From Falsibacillus pallidus (GTDB taxonomy: Bacteria; Bacillota; Bacilli; Bacillales; DSM-25281), in NCBI RefSeq assembly GCF_003350505.1, contig NZ_QQAY01000018.1, positions 1-57,674 on the forward strand: 57,674 nt of DNA. The letters are read 5' to 3'. The position numbers and the translations under genes are program-made. Under the pieces are notes generated by a model, which made no database searches, was not told where the DNA came from, and worked only from the letters and a program-made list of their open reading frames with translations. Positions 45,685 through 57,342 of this stretch are shown here, piece after piece (position 1 is the first letter of the stretch; each line of letters opens with the position of its first letter).

Positions 45685-45836
45685 GATCCAGCTCCAGCAG
45701 CTAGAGGCTGGAAGACTTCGCTCAGCACACTTACGATAAGTCAACATCGATTCACTCCGTTCATCGTGTTTCCTTTATCTCGTGGTGCTGAACTCCAGTC
45801 TTTACGCCTCTAATCAAGCTGCTTCCGCTTTTCTCC
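45684..45836. repeat. Second repeat type, copy 2
   Basis: CTAGAGGCTGGAAGACTTCG, TTACGATAAGTCAACATCGA and CATCGTGTTTCCTTTATCTC match copy 1 at 45430-45515. It ends CAAGCTGCTTCCGCTTTTC, as does 45399-45416. Confidence 0.75.
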
Positions 45837-45893
45837 CCCCGTATGGTATGATAGCTTTGTTAATGGAAGTGAATGAATTTTTAGTAGGTGAAA

Positions 45894-46664
45894 ATGTTGA
45901 TTTTTGTATTGGATGTAGGGAATACCAATATTGTGTTGGGTGTATATGACCAAGAAGAATTGAAATATCACTGGCGGGTGGAAACGAACCGCCATAAGAC
46001 GGAAGATGAATATGGGATGGTCATCAAGACGCTGCTTGAGCATGTAGGTTTATCCTTTCAAGCATTCGACGGCATCATTATTTCTTCCGTGGTTCCGCCT
46101 ATCATGTTCTCCCTCGAGAGAATGTGCCATAAATATTTTCAAATAAAGCCATTGATTGTAGGACCGGGAATAAAGACCGGTTTGAATATTAAATACGACA
46201 ACCCTCGTGAAGTCGGTGCTGACCGCATCGTGAATGCAGTGGCCGGGATACATGAATATGGCAGCCCTCTTATCATTGTTGACTTCGGGACAGCCACAAC
46301 CTATTGCTATATCAATGAAGATAAGCAGTACATGGGCGGCGCGATCGCTCCGGGGATCAGTATTTCAACAGAAGCACTGTATTCCAAGGCGGCGAAACTG
46401 CCAAGGATCGAGATTGCAAGGCCAGATGATATCATAGGGAAAAATACAGTTTCAGCCATGCAGTCAGGGATATTGTATGGATATGTAGGGCAAGTTGAAG
46501 GTATCGTCAACCGGATGAAAGCCCAAAGCAGCAAAGAGCCGACCGTCATTGCGACAGGTGGACTTGCTACTTTAATCGACAAAGAATCGAAAGTCATTGA
46601 TGTCGTTGATCCATTCCTGACATTGAAAGGATTACGATTGATTTATAAACGCAACAAAGAATAA
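45894..46664 (+). CDS. coaX: Type III pantothenate kinase CoaX
   Basis: 256 aa from ATG 45894. First step of coenzyme A synthesis. The ASKHA-fold motifs are [13 protein letters not shown] (residues 6-18), [11 protein letters not shown] and [12 protein letters not shown], with [16 protein letters not shown] and a late [14 protein letters not shown] is close to ATG 45894; GTG 45888 is in frame but overlaps the SD. The repeat mosaic directly upstream leaves only about 55 bp for a promoter. hslO follows. Confidence 0.96.
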   Translation: MLIFVLDVGNTNIVLGVYDQEELKYHWRVETNRHKTEDEYGMVIKTLLEHVGLSFQAFDGIIISSVVPPIMFSLERMCHKYFQIKPLIVGPGIKTGLNIKYDNPREVGADRIVNAVAGIHEYGSPLIIVDFGTATTYCYINEDKQYMGGAIAPGISISTEALYSKAAKLPRIEIARPDDIIGKNTVSAMQSGILYGYVGQVEGIVNRMKAQSSKEPTVIATGGLATLIDKESKVIDVVDPFLTLKGLRLIYKRNKE

Positions 46665-46686
46665 AACTAATAAGAAGGTGACTGAA

Positions 46687-47565
46687 GTGAGTGATTATTT
46701 AGTTAGAGCTTTAGCCTATAATGGACAAGTCCGTGCGTTCGGAGTACGTTCAACAGAATTAGTAGGGGAAGCGCAGAGACGCCATCAAACCTGGCCGACT
46801 GCATCTGCAGCGCTGGGCCGTGCTATGACTGCCGGCGTCATGATGGGCTCCATGCTCAAAGGTGAAGATAAATTGACTGTTAAAATCGAGGGCGGCGGTC
46901 CGATCGGTGCTATTCTCGTGGACAGCGATGCTAAAGGGAACGTACGCGGATATGTCAGCAACCCTCAAGTTCATTTCGATTTGAATGAACACGGTAAGTT
47001 GGATGTACGCCGTGCAGTGGGGACGGAAGGATTCATGACAGTCGTTAAAGATCTAGGGCTGAAAGACTTCTTCACTGGTCAGGTCCCGATTGTATCCGGG
47101 GAATTGGGAGAAGATTTCACGTATTATTTCGTTTCTTCTGAACAGATTCCTTCTTCAGTGGGAGTAGGAGTCCTTGTCAATCCGGACAATACCATTCTTG
47201 CTTCAGGCGGTTTCATTATTCAATTGATGCCGGGTGCTGAAGATGAGACGATTGATGAAATCGAAAATCGTTTGAAAACAATCGATCCCATTTCTAAACT
47301 CATTCAAAGAGGATTGACTCCTGAAGAAATCCTGGAAGAATTATTAGGCAAAGGAAATGTGAAGTTCCTTGATACGGTGCCGGTTCAATTTAAATGCCGC
47401 TGCTCCAAAGAGCGATTTGCTGATGCCATCGTCAGCCTGGGCAAAGAGGAAATTGAAGATATGATTCAAACAGATGGACAAGGTGAAGCTCAATGCCACT
47501 TCTGTAATGAAATCTATCATTTTTCCAAAGAGGAATTGGAAGCTCTACTAGAAGCAGCTAAGTAA
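46687..47565 (+). CDS. hslO: Redox-regulated chaperone Hsp33
   Basis: 292 aa from GTG 46687. A holdase activated by oxidation: the C-terminal zinc centre CRC (near residue 238) and CHFC (near residue 271) releases zinc when disulfides form. The N-terminal domain shows [20 protein letters not shown] and the conserved [26 protein letters not shown] precedes the GTG. It lies between coaX and the PpiC-type gene, the usual order. Confidence 0.96.
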   Translation: MSDYLVRALAYNGQVRAFGVRSTELVGEAQRRHQTWPTASAALGRAMTAGVMMGSMLKGEDKLTVKIEGGGPIGAILVDSDAKGNVRGYVSNPQVHFDLNEHGKLDVRRAVGTEGFMTVVKDLGLKDFFTGQVPIVSGELGEDFTYYFVSSEQIPSSVGVGVLVNPDNTILASGGFIIQLMPGAEDETIDEIENRLKTIDPISKLIQRGLTPEEILEELLGKGNVKFLDTVPVQFKCRCSKERFADAIVSLGKEEIEDMIQTDGQGEAQCHFCNEIYHFSKEELEALLEAAK

Positions 47566-47584
47566 ACGATAAGGGGCGAAAGTT

Positions 47585-48496
47585 TTGGGTAAAAAACAGC
47601 TATGGTTTGCCATTGGGTTCCTCCTCATTACAAACATTGCCACACTTGTCTTTTTTATAGCCAAACAACATTCTTCTGTACCAGCCGCTATGGCAGAAAA
47701 GCAAGAGACGGTTGCTACAATCGGAGGTACTTCAATCAGCCGGGAAGATTGGCTGCACGAACTCGATCAAAGATACGGGAAAAGTGTCCTGAGAGATCTG
47801 ATTGATGAAAAAGTCGTCAAACAGATGGCGGATAAATACGGAGTCAAAGCCCCTGAGAAGGAAATTGAACAAGAAGTCAAAATGTACAAAAGCGTACTCA
47901 ATCCCATGGACCATGAAAACGTGTTGAATGAAGAGCAATTAAAGAGAGAGATTCAGACCAATTTGCTTCTGGAAGAATTGGTTACAAAGGATGTATCTGT
48001 TTCCGAAGATGATATGAAGCGATACTATGAACGAAATAAAGACCTTTATGATCTCCCGGATGCCTATAGGATCTCCATGATTGTTTCTCCGACTAAGGAA
48101 GAGGCGGAGAAAACCGAGCAGGAACTAAAGGACGGTTCCCATTTTGATGTATTGGCCATGGAGCGATCAATTGATGCGGAGTCCGCTCCACAAGGCGGGG
48201 ATATCGGATATATCTCGGAGCAATCAGAAGAATACCCCGCGCAATTTTTAGAAACGGCCAAGACCCTTAAAGAAAATGAATGGAGCAAACCAATTCCTTA
48301 TAATAAAAAGGGCTACGCCATTCTTTTGCTAAAGGAAAAAGTACCGGGTACAACCTACGAATACCATGATGTGAAGGATCAAATCCGCAGGCAGATTGCC
48401 TTGGAGCACATTGAAAACCCGATGAATCCGGAAAATTTCTGGAAAGAAGCAAAAGTGAAATGGTTTTACGGTGCCCCGGATGAGCATACTAACTAA
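47585..48496 (+). CDS. yacD: Membrane-anchored PpiC-type peptidyl-prolyl isomerase YacD
   Basis: 303 aa from TTG 47585. N-terminal membrane anchor (about residues 6-26, LWFAIGFLLITNIATLVFFI), a SurA-like helical region (about 45-140), and a parvulin domain (about 150-270: YRISMIVSPTKEEAEKTEQ, FDVLAMERSIDAESAPQGGD, IGYISEQ). It resembles PrsA but has no lipobox cysteine, so it is probably anchored by the helix. AAGGGG precedes the start. A terminator separates it from cysK. Confidence 0.92.
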   Translation: MGKKQLWFAIGFLLITNIATLVFFIAKQHSSVPAAMAEKQETVATIGGTSISREDWLHELDQRYGKSVLRDLIDEKVVKQMADKYGVKAPEKEIEQEVKMYKSVLNPMDHENVLNEEQLKREIQTNLLLEELVTKDVSVSEDDMKRYYERNKDLYDLPDAYRISMIVSPTKEEAEKTEQELKDGSHFDVLAMERSIDAESAPQGGDIGYISEQSEEYPAQFLETAKTLKENEWSKPIPYNKKGYAILLLKEKVPGTTYEYHDVKDQIRRQIALEHIENPMNPENFWKEAKVKWFYGAPDEHTN

Positions 48497-48520
48497 ACGG
48501 CTAAGCGATTAGCCGTTTTT
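48495..48520 (+). terminator. Terminator behind yacD
   Basis: AAACGGCTAA and TTAGCCGTTT pair around GCGA and continue with TT. Confidence 0.88.
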
Positions 48521-48626
48521 ATAATGCTTAAAATATTTACGCCTACATACAATAGACTGAAGGTAGAAGCATATTCATTGACAGTGCTGCAAACGATTTG
48601 GTAAATTTTATTAAAACCAATAAAAA

Positions 48627-48639
48627 TACTCGGTATTAG
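48627..48639. promoter_or_regulatory. Palindrome AATACTCGGTATT ahead of cysK
   Basis: AATAC and GTATT arms around TCG, ending 11 bp before the cysK start and just before the SD. cysK of B. subtilis is repressed by CymR; this could be such an operator, but I cannot confirm the consensus. Confidence 0.35.
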
Positions 48640-48650
48640 GAGTGAGGACA

Positions 48651-49580
48651 ATGGCACGAATTGCAAATTCTATTACAGACCTAATCGGTCAAACCCCCAT
48701 TGTGAAACTGAACAGGCTGGCCGATGAAAATTCAGCGGATGTATATTTGAAATTGGAGTATATGAACCCAGGGAGCAGCGTAAAAGATCGTATTGCTCTT
48801 GCCATGATTGAGGCGGCAGAAAAAGCCGGCAAATTAAATCCTGGCGATACAATCGTTGAGCCTACGAGCGGCAATACAGGGATCGGGCTTGCGATGGTAG
48901 CTGCTGCAAAAGGATATAAAGCAGTATTGGTCATGCCGGAAACAATGAGCATGGAGCGCAGGAACCTCCTCCGGGCATATGGTGCGGAGCTTGAATTGAC
49001 TCCTGGTCCAGAGGGAATGAAAGGTGCTATTGCCAAGGCGGAAGAGCTTGTGAAAGAAAAAGGCTTCTTCATGCCGCAGCAATTCCAGAATGAAGCGAAT
49101 CCTGAAGTCCATCAAAAAACAACCGGAAAAGAAATCGTTGAACAGATGGGCGGTCAATTAGATGCGTTTGTAGCAGGCATCGGTACAGGCGGAACGATCA
49201 CAGGTGCGGGAAAAGTATTGAAGGAAGCATATCCAAATGTCCGCATCTACGCAATCGAACCGGAAGATTCTCCAATCCTTTCAGGCGGGAAGCCAGGCCC
49301 TCATAAAATTCAAGGCCTTGGTGCTGGATTTGTTCCGGATATCCTTAATACAGACATTTACGACGAAGTCATCAAAGTAGGAACGGAAAATTCTTTTGAA
49401 TATGCGCGCCGTGCAGCAAAAGAAGAAGGAATTTTAGGCGGCATTTCCTCGGGTGCTGCTATCTACGCAGCGTTGGAAGTAGCGAAAAAGCTTGGAAAAG
49501 GCAAAAAAGTGCTGGCGGTCATCCCAAGTAATGGGGAGCGCTACCTGAGCACGCCGCTGTATCAATTTGATGAGGAATAA
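48651..49580 (+). CDS. cysK: Cysteine synthase (O-acetylserine sulfhydrylase)
   Basis: 309 aa from ATG 48651. Makes cysteine from O-acetylserine and sulfide; in B. subtilis CysK also acts with the repressor CymR. The PLP lysine is in SSVKDRIA (near residue 44), the substrate loop is PTSGNTGIG (near 71), the phosphate loop is [10 protein letters not shown] (near 178), and the SGG/SSG motif ISSGAA follows. AGGAGTGAGG precedes the start. A terminator stands behind it. Confidence 0.97.
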   Translation: MARIANSITDLIGQTPIVKLNRLADENSADVYLKLEYMNPGSSVKDRIALAMIEAAEKAGKLNPGDTIVEPTSGNTGIGLAMVAAAKGYKAVLVMPETMSMERRNLLRAYGAELELTPGPEGMKGAIAKAEELVKEKGFFMPQQFQNEANPEVHQKTTGKEIVEQMGGQLDAFVAGIGTGGTITGAGKVLKEAYPNVRIYAIEPEDSPILSGGKPGPHKIQGLGAGFVPDILNTDIYDEVIKVGTENSFEYARRAAKEEGILGGISSGAAIYAALEVAKKLGKGKKVLAVIPSNGERYLSTPLYQFDEE

Positions 49581-49591
49581 CGAGAGATGCT

Positions 49592-49626
49592 AAAAGGGCA
49601 GGTCATTGTGATCTGCCTTTTTTTTA
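49592..49626 (+). terminator. Terminator behind cysK
   Basis: AAAAGGGCAG and CTGCCTTTTT pair, with inner GTCA/TGAT partial pairing, and run into T. Confidence 0.85.
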
Positions 49627-49708
49627 TACCTCTTAATTTTTATGTATCAGGAACCCTTTCATCCTGTATGATGTAGTCATAGACAATGAGAAGGAGCGTG
49701 CCCCACAG

Positions 49709-51109
49709 ATGAAGGACAAGCTTTATTATGAAAAAGTGCCGTGCAGCAAAGAGCTTTTTTTTCAAGGATTCTCTACGTTTTCTAAAGACTGCCCAACCCA
49801 TGTTCTCCTTGAGAGCGGCAGAGGTGGGAGATATAGTTTTGCCGGACTTCATCCTTTTGCAAAGCTGATTGCGAAAAATAATGGATTAGAAATATTGGAA
49901 GGCGGTGCTGCCGCATTTCTTCCTGGAGACCCATTAGAACTCCTGGATGACTGGATGAAAGCTCGCCAAATGCCAAAAGAAGAGGGAGTACCCGATTTTC
50001 AAGGCGGTGTCATTGGTTATATCAGCTATGATTATGTCCGTTATATAGAGGATATTGGCGAAAATGCTGTAGATGATCTGGGTATGCCGGACATTTATTT
50101 TCTTGCCTTTGATGAATGGGCTGTATTCGACCATCAAGAAAATGAGTTATGGGTAATGGAGCTTAGAGAAGAAGGGAACTCACCCGAATTAAAAGCAGAG
50201 CTCGAACGATGGCTCTCCTGCGGCAGTCCTGAAGGTGAGGCTTCTTCGAGTATCGGCTCCGACGGCATGCGAACAGATGACCGATCTGTTTCGATGGACG
50301 AAAATCAATTTAAATATGCAGTAGATTCCATTCGCGAATACATTGCGAGCGGCGACGTATTTCAAGTGAATCTGTCTGTCAGGCAGTCAATCGAATTAAA
50401 CTTGCATCCGTTTGAGGTTTACAGCTCCTTGAGGCAGTTGAATCCTTCGCCATATATGTCCTATATCCATACGCCTGAATTTGACATTGTTTCCGCTTCC
50501 CCTGAATTGCTGGTGAAAAAATCTGGTCTGGATGTCTCGACAAGACCTATAGCAGGTACACGCTCAAGGGGCAAGGATGAGGAAGAGGATATAAGGCTTG
50601 CTTCGGAGCTCATTGAAAATGAGAAAGAACGGGCTGAACATGTCATGCTTGTCGACTTGGAGCGGAATGATCTGGGGAAAGTATGCGACTACGGATCTGT
50701 CCATGTGGATGAGTTCATGGTAATAGAGAAATACTCGCATGTCATGCACATCGTTTCCAATGTGAGGGGGAAAATGAATGAGGATTATAATGGCACTGAC
50801 TTAATAAAAGCAGTGTTTCCCGGGGGAACGATTACAGGGGCGCCGAAAATCAGAACCATGGAAATCATTGAAGAACTTGAACCAGTCAAAAGGGGCCTTT
50901 ACACCGGATCGATTGGATGGATCGGATTTAATACTGACATGGAGCTTAACATCGTCATCAGGACCATGCTGGTGAAGGATGGACAGGCACATATCCAGGC
51001 TGGAGCGGGAATTGTCATTGACTCCAACCCCAAGTATGAATATAAGGAATCTCTTAAAAAAGCAGCAGCCTTATGGAGGGCAATCGAAGCGGCAGGTGAA
51101 TTAAAATGA
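49709..51109 (+). CDS. pabB: Aminodeoxychorismate synthase, component I
   Basis: 466 aa. With PabA converts chorismate and glutamine to 4-amino-4-deoxychorismate for folate. The chorismate-binding half carries [54 protein letters not shown] and [20 protein letters not shown] is the SD. The start of pabA overlaps the stop as ATGA, making this the head of a tightly coupled folate operon. Confidence 0.97.
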   Translation: MKDKLYYEKVPCSKELFFQGFSTFSKDCPTHVLLESGRGGRYSFAGLHPFAKLIAKNNGLEILEGGAAAFLPGDPLELLDDWMKARQMPKEEGVPDFQGGVIGYISYDYVRYIEDIGENAVDDLGMPDIYFLAFDEWAVFDHQENELWVMELREEGNSPELKAELERWLSCGSPEGEASSSIGSDGMRTDDRSVSMDENQFKYAVDSIREYIASGDVFQVNLSVRQSIELNLHPFEVYSSLRQLNPSPYMSYIHTPEFDIVSASPELLVKKSGLDVSTRPIAGTRSRGKDEEEDIRLASELIENEKERAEHVMLVDLERNDLGKVCDYGSVHVDEFMVIEKYSHVMHIVSNVRGKMNEDYNGTDLIKAVFPGGTITGAPKIRTMEIIEELEPVKRGLYTGSIGWIGFNTDMELNIVIRTMLVKDGQAHIQAGAGIVIDSNPKYEYKESLKKAAALWRAIEAAGELK

Positions 51110-51693
51110 TCCTCATGATTGATAACTACGACTCATTTACCTTTAACCTTGTTCAATATATCGGTGAACTCGGAGAACAGATTATTGTCAGAAGAAATGA
51201 TAAAATAACAATTGAAGAAATAGAAAAACTGGCTCCCAGCTATCTTATGATCTCACCGGGGCCATGCAGTCCGGATGAGGCAGGGATCAGCATGGAGGCC
51301 ATTCAATATTTTGCCGGGAAAATACCGATCTTTGGCGTCTGCTTAGGACATCAATCCATTGCCCAGGTTTTTGGAGGGAAGGTCATTCGAGCCAAACGCC
51401 TGATGCACGGAAAGACATCTGAAATCCACCATGATGGAAAAACGGTCTATGAATCACTGAAGAATCCTTTTTCTGCAACAAGATATCATTCCTTGATTGT
51501 GGAGAAAGAAACATTGCCTGATTGCCTCGAGATCACATCATGGACTGATGAAGGGGAGATCATGGGCATACGTCATAAGGAATTCCCAATAGAAGGGGTG
51601 CAGTTCCATCCTGAATCGATCATGACGGAGGAAGGCAAGACGCTTCTCCGTAATTTCTTTGCTTCATATAAAAAAGAATCTATTAACGTATAA
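51106..51693 (+). CDS. pabA: Aminodeoxychorismate/anthranilate synthase glutaminase component
   Basis: 195 aa class I glutamine amidotransferase. Supplies ammonia to PabB and, in B. subtilis, also to TrpE. The catalytic triad is visible as Cys in [11 protein letters not shown] (near residue 80) and His/Glu in [10 protein letters not shown] (near residue 167). [19 protein letters not shown] is the classical N-terminus. The SD lies in the end of pabB. Confidence 0.97.
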   Translation: MILMIDNYDSFTFNLVQYIGELGEQIIVRRNDKITIEEIEKLAPSYLMISPGPCSPDEAGISMEAIQYFAGKIPIFGVCLGHQSIAQVFGGKVIRAKRLMHGKTSEIHHDGKTVYESLKNPFSATRYHSLIVEKETLPDCLEITSWTDEGEIMGIRHKEFPIEGVQFHPESIMTEEGKTLLRNFFASYKKESINV

Positions 51694-51706
51694 GGAAGGC
51701 ATACTG

Positions 51707-52570
51707 ATGTACGCATCCCATAATGGAAAAATCGTTAAAAAAGATGAATTGAGAATTTCCCCTTTTGACCACGGGTTCATGTATGGTCTGGGTGTTTTCG
51801 AAACATTTCGTACGTATGATGGCCATCCTTTCCTTTTGGACGACCATCTCCATCGGCTGGAAAACGGGCTGAAAGCGTTGAATATTGAGTGGCCGGTGCG
51901 TAAGGAAGCCGTTCTGAGGGAAATAAAAAATCTCTCTGATGCCAATGGACTTTCCGATTCCTATATCCGATTCAATGTTTCTGCCGGCATCGGGGACATT
52001 GGACTCCAGACAGAGCCATATTCCAGACCGGAGATCATTATCTTTCAAAAGGAACTGCCAACAGGCCGGCCATTGAATGAAAAAGAGGGGAAAGTTCTCA
52101 AACTGCGCCGGAATACTCCTGAAACCGACGAGAGGTTGAAGTCCCATCATTACTTCAATAATGTGGCTGCTAAGCGGGAGCTTGGGCCGGACAGGAACCT
52201 CGAAGGGATCTTTTTGACAAAGGAAGGCTGGCTGGCAGAAGGGATCACAAGCAATTTATTCTGGGTGAAAGATGCCAGACTTTTCACACCGTTCCTTGAA
52301 ACAGGCATCTTAAATGGCGTTACCCGAGAATTTATTTTGACCCTTGCCTCCAAGCTGGGCATAGAAGCGGAAGAAGGTTTGTTTGGCTGCGAAGAACTCC
52401 TTCATGCAGATGAAGTGTTTTTCACCAATTCGATTCAGGAAATCATTCCTGCCTACAAAGTGGACGGCCATCCTTTCCCGGGCAAGGACGGACAAGTTGT
52501 CAAGCAGCTGTATGACCGGTATAAGATTCTTTCAGCTTCATTGTGGAGCAGGGCAGACCTTTTGAAATAG
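51707..52570 (+). CDS. pabC: Aminodeoxychorismate lyase PabC
   Basis: 287 aa from ATG 51707. PLP enzyme of the branched-chain aminotransferase fold that releases pyruvate from aminodeoxychorismate to give 4-aminobenzoate. FDHGFMYGLGVFETFRTY is the family N-terminus; the PLP lysine lies in RLKSHHYFNN (near 146); EGITSNLFWV and the late FFTNSIQEIIP follow. AAGGAAGG precedes the ATG. It is 10 nt from folP. Confidence 0.95.
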   Translation: MYASHNGKIVKKDELRISPFDHGFMYGLGVFETFRTYDGHPFLLDDHLHRLENGLKALNIEWPVRKEAVLREIKNLSDANGLSDSYIRFNVSAGIGDIGLQTEPYSRPEIIIFQKELPTGRPLNEKEGKVLKLRRNTPETDERLKSHHYFNNVAAKRELGPDRNLEGIFLTKEGWLAEGITSNLFWVKDARLFTPFLETGILNGVTREFILTLASKLGIEAEEGLFGCEELLHADEVFFTNSIQEIIPAYKVDGHPFPGKDGQVVKQLYDRYKILSASLWSRADLLK

Positions 52571-52580
52571 GAGGACATCG

Positions 52581-53423
52581 ATGAAAAAGCAAATCATGAA
52601 GTGTGGACCATACACATTGGACTTTTCCAAAAAGACATACATTATGGGCATCTTGAATGTCACGCCGGATTCATTCTCAGATGGGGGCAAGTATAGTGCA
52701 ATTGAAAAAGCAGTTGCCCACGCAAAGGAGATGGCTGAAGCCGGAGCTGATATGATCGATATTGGCGGGGAATCCACCAGACCCGGACATGAATATGTTC
52801 CAGAGGACTCGGAGATTGAAAGGGTCGTACCTGTCATCAAGGCGATAGCCAAAGAAGTGGAGCTTCCCATCTCCATTGATACGTATAAAGCAAAAACGGC
52901 GAAAATGGCGATTGAAGCAGGGGCCCATATCATTAACGACGTCTGGGGCGGAAAAAAAGAGCCGGAAATCCTCCGTGTGGGTGCTGAATACGATGTACCC
53001 GTCATCTTGATGCATAATCGGGATGACCGGAACTACTCGTCCTTTTTCCGTGATGTCCAATACGATCTTTTCGAAAGCATCGCTATGGCAAAAAGAGCGG
53101 GAATCAAAGATGATCAAATTATTTTGGACCCGGGAATCGGATTTGCCAAAGATCTGAATGAAAACCTTCAAATGATGCGTGATTTGGATAAGCTGTGCGA
53201 GATGGGGTACCCCGTACTGCTGGGAACATCCCGCAAGTCGATGATCGGGCAGGTGCTGGATCTTCCGGTTGAAGAGCGGCTGGAAGGTACGGCTGCCACT
53301 GTCTGCTTCGGCATTCAAAAAGGCTGCGATATTGTAAGGGTTCATGATGTAAAAGAAATCAGCAGAACGGCAGCTATGATGGATGCCATGCTGGGAAAGG
53401 GTGAATTCAAAGCTAATGGATAA
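52581..53423 (+). CDS. folP: Dihydropteroate synthase
   Basis: 280 aa. Joins 4-aminobenzoate to hydroxymethyl-dihydropterin pyrophosphate; the sulfonamide target. Motifs: MGILNVTPDSFSDGGKY (near residue 21), DIGGESTRPG, ISIDTYKA, LDPGIGFAKD, LLGTSRKSMIG and RVHDVKE. TAGGAGGACA precedes ATG 52581. The stop overlaps the folB start by 8 nt. Confidence 0.97.
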   Translation: MKKQIMKCGPYTLDFSKKTYIMGILNVTPDSFSDGGKYSAIEKAVAHAKEMAEAGADMIDIGGESTRPGHEYVPEDSEIERVVPVIKAIAKEVELPISIDTYKAKTAKMAIEAGAHIINDVWGGKKEPEILRVGAEYDVPVILMHNRDDRNYSSFFRDVQYDLFESIAMAKRAGIKDDQIILDPGIGFAKDLNENLQMMRDLDKLCEMGYPVLLGTSRKSMIGQVLDLPVEERLEGTAATVCFGIQKGCDIVRVHDVKEISRTAAMMDAMLGKGEFKANG

Positions 53424-53775
53424 AATACATGTTCATGATATGGAGTTTTATGGCTACCACGGTGTCTTTCCGGAAGAAACGAAGTTAGGACAGCGGTTCA
53501 GGGTCGACCTCACTGTTGAACTTGACCTGAAAAAGGCCGGGGAAACAGACGATCTTGAGGAAAGTGTCAATTATGCAGATCTCTACAATACGTGCAAAGA
53601 GATTGTAGAAGGGGATCCGTGTAAACTGGTGGAAACCGTAGCGGAAAAAATCGCAGGAAAAATCCTGGGCAACTTCCCGAAAATCCAAACAGTGGCCTTG
53701 AAAGTCATTAAGCCGGATCCACCCATTCCCGGCCATTATAAATCGGTTGCTGTAGAAATCGTAAGAGGAAGATGA
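53416..53775 (+). CDS. folB: Dihydroneopterin aldolase
   Basis: 119 aa from ATG 53416. Converts dihydroneopterin to hydroxymethyl-dihydropterin. The T-fold motifs FYGYHGVFPEETKLGQRF and the late VKVIKPDPPIPG-like segment are conserved, with ESVNYADLY between. An upstream in-frame start would extend it 11 residues into folP and is not supported by an SD. One base separates its stop from the folK start. Confidence 0.95.
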   Translation: MDKIHVHDMEFYGYHGVFPEETKLGQRFRVDLTVELDLKKAGETDDLEESVNYADLYNTCKEIVEGDPCKLVETVAEKIAGKILGNFPKIQTVALKVIKPDPPIPGHYKSVAVEIVRGR

Positions 53776-53776
53776 T

Positions 53777-54304
53777 ATGACCAATCAAGCATATTTATCA
53801 TTGGGATCCAACATTGGCGACAGGGAAGCCTACCTGCAGAAAGCCGTTCACTCTTTGCACGAACATCCGCAGATCCGTGTTGAAAAAATTTCGTCCATTT
53901 ATGAAACAGACCCTGTGGGCTACACGGATCAAGGAAATTTTTTGAATATGGCCATTCAAGTAGAAACCTCCCTGACAGCAGAACAATTATTGTCGGAATG
54001 CTTAGAGACAGAATTAGAACTTGGGAGAAAAAGGGATATCAAGTGGGGGCCCCGTACAATAGACCTTGACATTTTATTGTTTAATAACGAAAATATTGAA
54101 ACAGAGAAACTTATTATCCCTCACCCCCGCATGGCTGAGCGGGCATTTGTATTGATCCCTTTACTGGAAATCAATCCAAAGCTTGAGTCTTTGCGGAATG
54201 GTGCCCCGTTCACTCAAGTTCTGAACGAAATACCTGATAAAGAAGGAGTTCGGTTATGGAAGCAGACAAATGGGGAAGACGTATTCGGGCTTTTAGAAAA
54301 CTAA
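53777..54304 (+). CDS. folK: 2-amino-4-hydroxy-6-hydroxymethyldihydropteridine pyrophosphokinase
   Basis: 175 aa. Transfers pyrophosphate from ATP to hydroxymethyl-dihydropterin, the substrate of FolP. YLSLGSNIGDREAYLQKAV opens the protein; LGRKRDIKWGPRTIDLDIL is the catalytic signature (two metal-binding aspartates); HPRMAERAFVLIPL follows. GAGGAAGATG in the folB end is the SD. Its last 49 nt overlap yazB. Confidence 0.97.
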   Translation: MTNQAYLSLGSNIGDREAYLQKAVHSLHEHPQIRVEKISSIYETDPVGYTDQGNFLNMAIQVETSLTAEQLLSECLETELELGRKRDIKWGPRTIDLDILLFNNENIETEKLIIPHPRMAERAFVLIPLLEINPKLESLRNGAPFTQVLNEIPDKEGVRLWKQTNGEDVFGLLEN

Positions 54305-54474
54305 AAGGATACACACAGGAAGGGCTGGCAAAAGACCTTGGCGTTTCTGTATCTTTATTAGGAGAAATAGAAAGAGGCAATCGGCAGCCTTCAGAAGAAC
54401 TGCTTCTGGGAGTGGCTAAAATCCTTGGTATAACGGTAGAGGAGTTGACTCCTCCTCAAGATATGCAAGATTAA
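54256..54474 (+). CDS. yazB: Cro/C1-type HTH protein YazB
   Basis: 72 aa, one HTH_3 domain: GRRIRAFRKLKGYTQEGLAK, DLGVSVSLLGEIERGNRQPS (recognition helix) and LGVAKILGITVEEL. Target and role are unknown. It starts inside folK (49-nt overlap) and so depends on the folate operon for expression. AAAGAAGGAG precedes ATG 54256. It keeps the B. subtilis position between folK and dusB. Confidence 0.93.
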   Translation: MEADKWGRRIRAFRKLKGYTQEGLAKDLGVSVSLLGEIERGNRQPSEELLLGVAKILGITVEELTPPQDMQD

Positions 54475-54496
54475 TATAGGAAGGAGGTGCTCTTCC

Positions 54497-55489
54497 GTGC
54501 TGAAAATTGGAGACATCGAAATGAAGAACCAAGTCGTCCTTGCACCGATGGCAGGCATCTGCAACTCTGCATTCCGTCTGACTGTTAAAGAATTCGGTGC
54601 CGGCTTGGTCTGTGCAGAGATGATCAGCGATAAAGGAATTGTTTTGCAAAATGCCAAAACGTTGAACATGCTGTACATTGATGAGCGTGAAAAACCGCTG
54701 AGCCTGCAAATTTTTGGCGGGGAAAAAGAAACGCTTGTAGAAGCGGCGAAGTTTGTCGATAAAAATACAACAGCAGACATCATCGATATCAATATGGGAT
54801 GTCCAGTTCCGAAAATCACAAAATGTGATGCAGGAGCCAAGTGGCTTCTCGACCCTGACAAAATCTATGAAATGGTAGCTTCAGTTGTTGACGCCGTCGA
54901 CAAACCTGTCACAGTGAAAATGCGTACAGGTTGGGATGAAGACCATATCTATGCAATACAAAACGCTCAGGCTGTAGAAAGAGCGGGCGGAAAAGCCGTT
55001 TCCCTTCATGGCCGTACACGTGTGCAATTGTATGAAGGAAACGCGGATTGGGACATCATCAAAGAAGTAAAGAAAAACATCAGCATTCCTTTGATTGGAA
55101 ACGGAGATGTCCAAACACCCCAGGATGCAAAACGCATGCTTGAAGAAACGGGTGTCGATGGTGTCATGATCGGCCGCGCAGCACTTGGCGACCCATGGAT
55201 GATCTATCGTACGGTCAATTACCTGGAGACAGGGGAATTGGTGGATGAACCATCAGTACGCGAGAAAATCAATGTATGCATTCTTCACCTCGACCGTTTG
55301 ATTGCGTTGAAAAGTGAACACATCGCAGTGAGAGAAATGAGAAAACATGCGGCATGGTATTTGAAAGGCATCAAGGGACATGCAAAAGTCCGCAATGCCA
55401 TCAACGAATGCGAAAGCCGTGATGCCTATGTTTCTCTGCTGATGAACCTGGTTGAAGAACAAGAAGCAAAAAGCATGCAGGTTGTTTAA
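54497..55489 (+). CDS. dusB: tRNA-dihydrouridine synthase DusB
   Basis: 330 aa FMN enzyme reducing uridine in the tRNA D-loop; B. subtilis DusB1 also acts on 23S rRNA. TIM-barrel motifs: VLAPMAGICNSAFR (near residue 16), LQIFGG, INMGCPVPKITK (catalytic cysteine is in NxGCP-type loops or near residue 105), SLHGRTR and GNGDVQTPQDA, with IGRAALGDPWM. AAGGAGGTG precedes the start, GTG 54497. A long-stem terminator follows before lysS. Confidence 0.95.
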   Translation: MLKIGDIEMKNQVVLAPMAGICNSAFRLTVKEFGAGLVCAEMISDKGIVLQNAKTLNMLYIDEREKPLSLQIFGGEKETLVEAAKFVDKNTTADIIDINMGCPVPKITKCDAGAKWLLDPDKIYEMVASVVDAVDKPVTVKMRTGWDEDHIYAIQNAQAVERAGGKAVSLHGRTRVQLYEGNADWDIIKEVKKNISIPLIGNGDVQTPQDAKRMLEETGVDGVMIGRAALGDPWMIYRTVNYLETGELVDEPSVREKINVCILHLDRLIALKSEHIAVREMRKHAAWYLKGIKGHAKVRNAINECESRDAYVSLLMNLVEEQEAKSMQVV

Positions 55490-55501
55490 TGAAACCTCTT
55501 G

Positions 55502-55577
55502 AAAAAGGGGCTGACTCAAATCAAAGGCCGACCTCATCCGGAGCGGAAAGAGCGGTTCTTGGAGTCGCCCCTTTTTA
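55502..55577 (+). terminator. Long-stem terminator between dusB and lysS
   Basis: AAAAAGGGGCTGACTC (55502-55517) pairs with GAGTCGCCCCTTTTT (55562-55576) with one bulged T. The 44-nt apical part is GC-rich and may fold further (CCG...CGG). Confidence 0.85.
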
Positions 55578-55651
55578 CATATATCCTTTTTTTGATACGA
55601 AAAGGATGTCTGAACGTAGGAGATTGTGTACAATAATAGAGTATAAAATAG

Positions 55652-57184
<1,533 letters not shown>

Positions 57185-57200
57185 TTGTCTTAACTATTCG

Positions 57201-57246
57201 ACCTCTCCCATCTCCAGATTTCTTTGGAGATGGGAGAGGTTTTTAT
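57201..57246 (+). terminator. Terminator behind lysS
   Basis: ACCTCTCCCATCTCCA and TGGAGATGGGAGAGGT form a perfect 16-bp stem around GATTTCTT and are followed by TTTTTATT. Confidence 0.96.
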
Positions 57247-57342
57247 TATGAAAATGATAATAATAGAGGAGTAAGGAATATGAAATATTACAACGTTGTT
57301 ATTTGAGAATAATATTTTCGTAAAAAAGTTTTTAAAAAGGTA

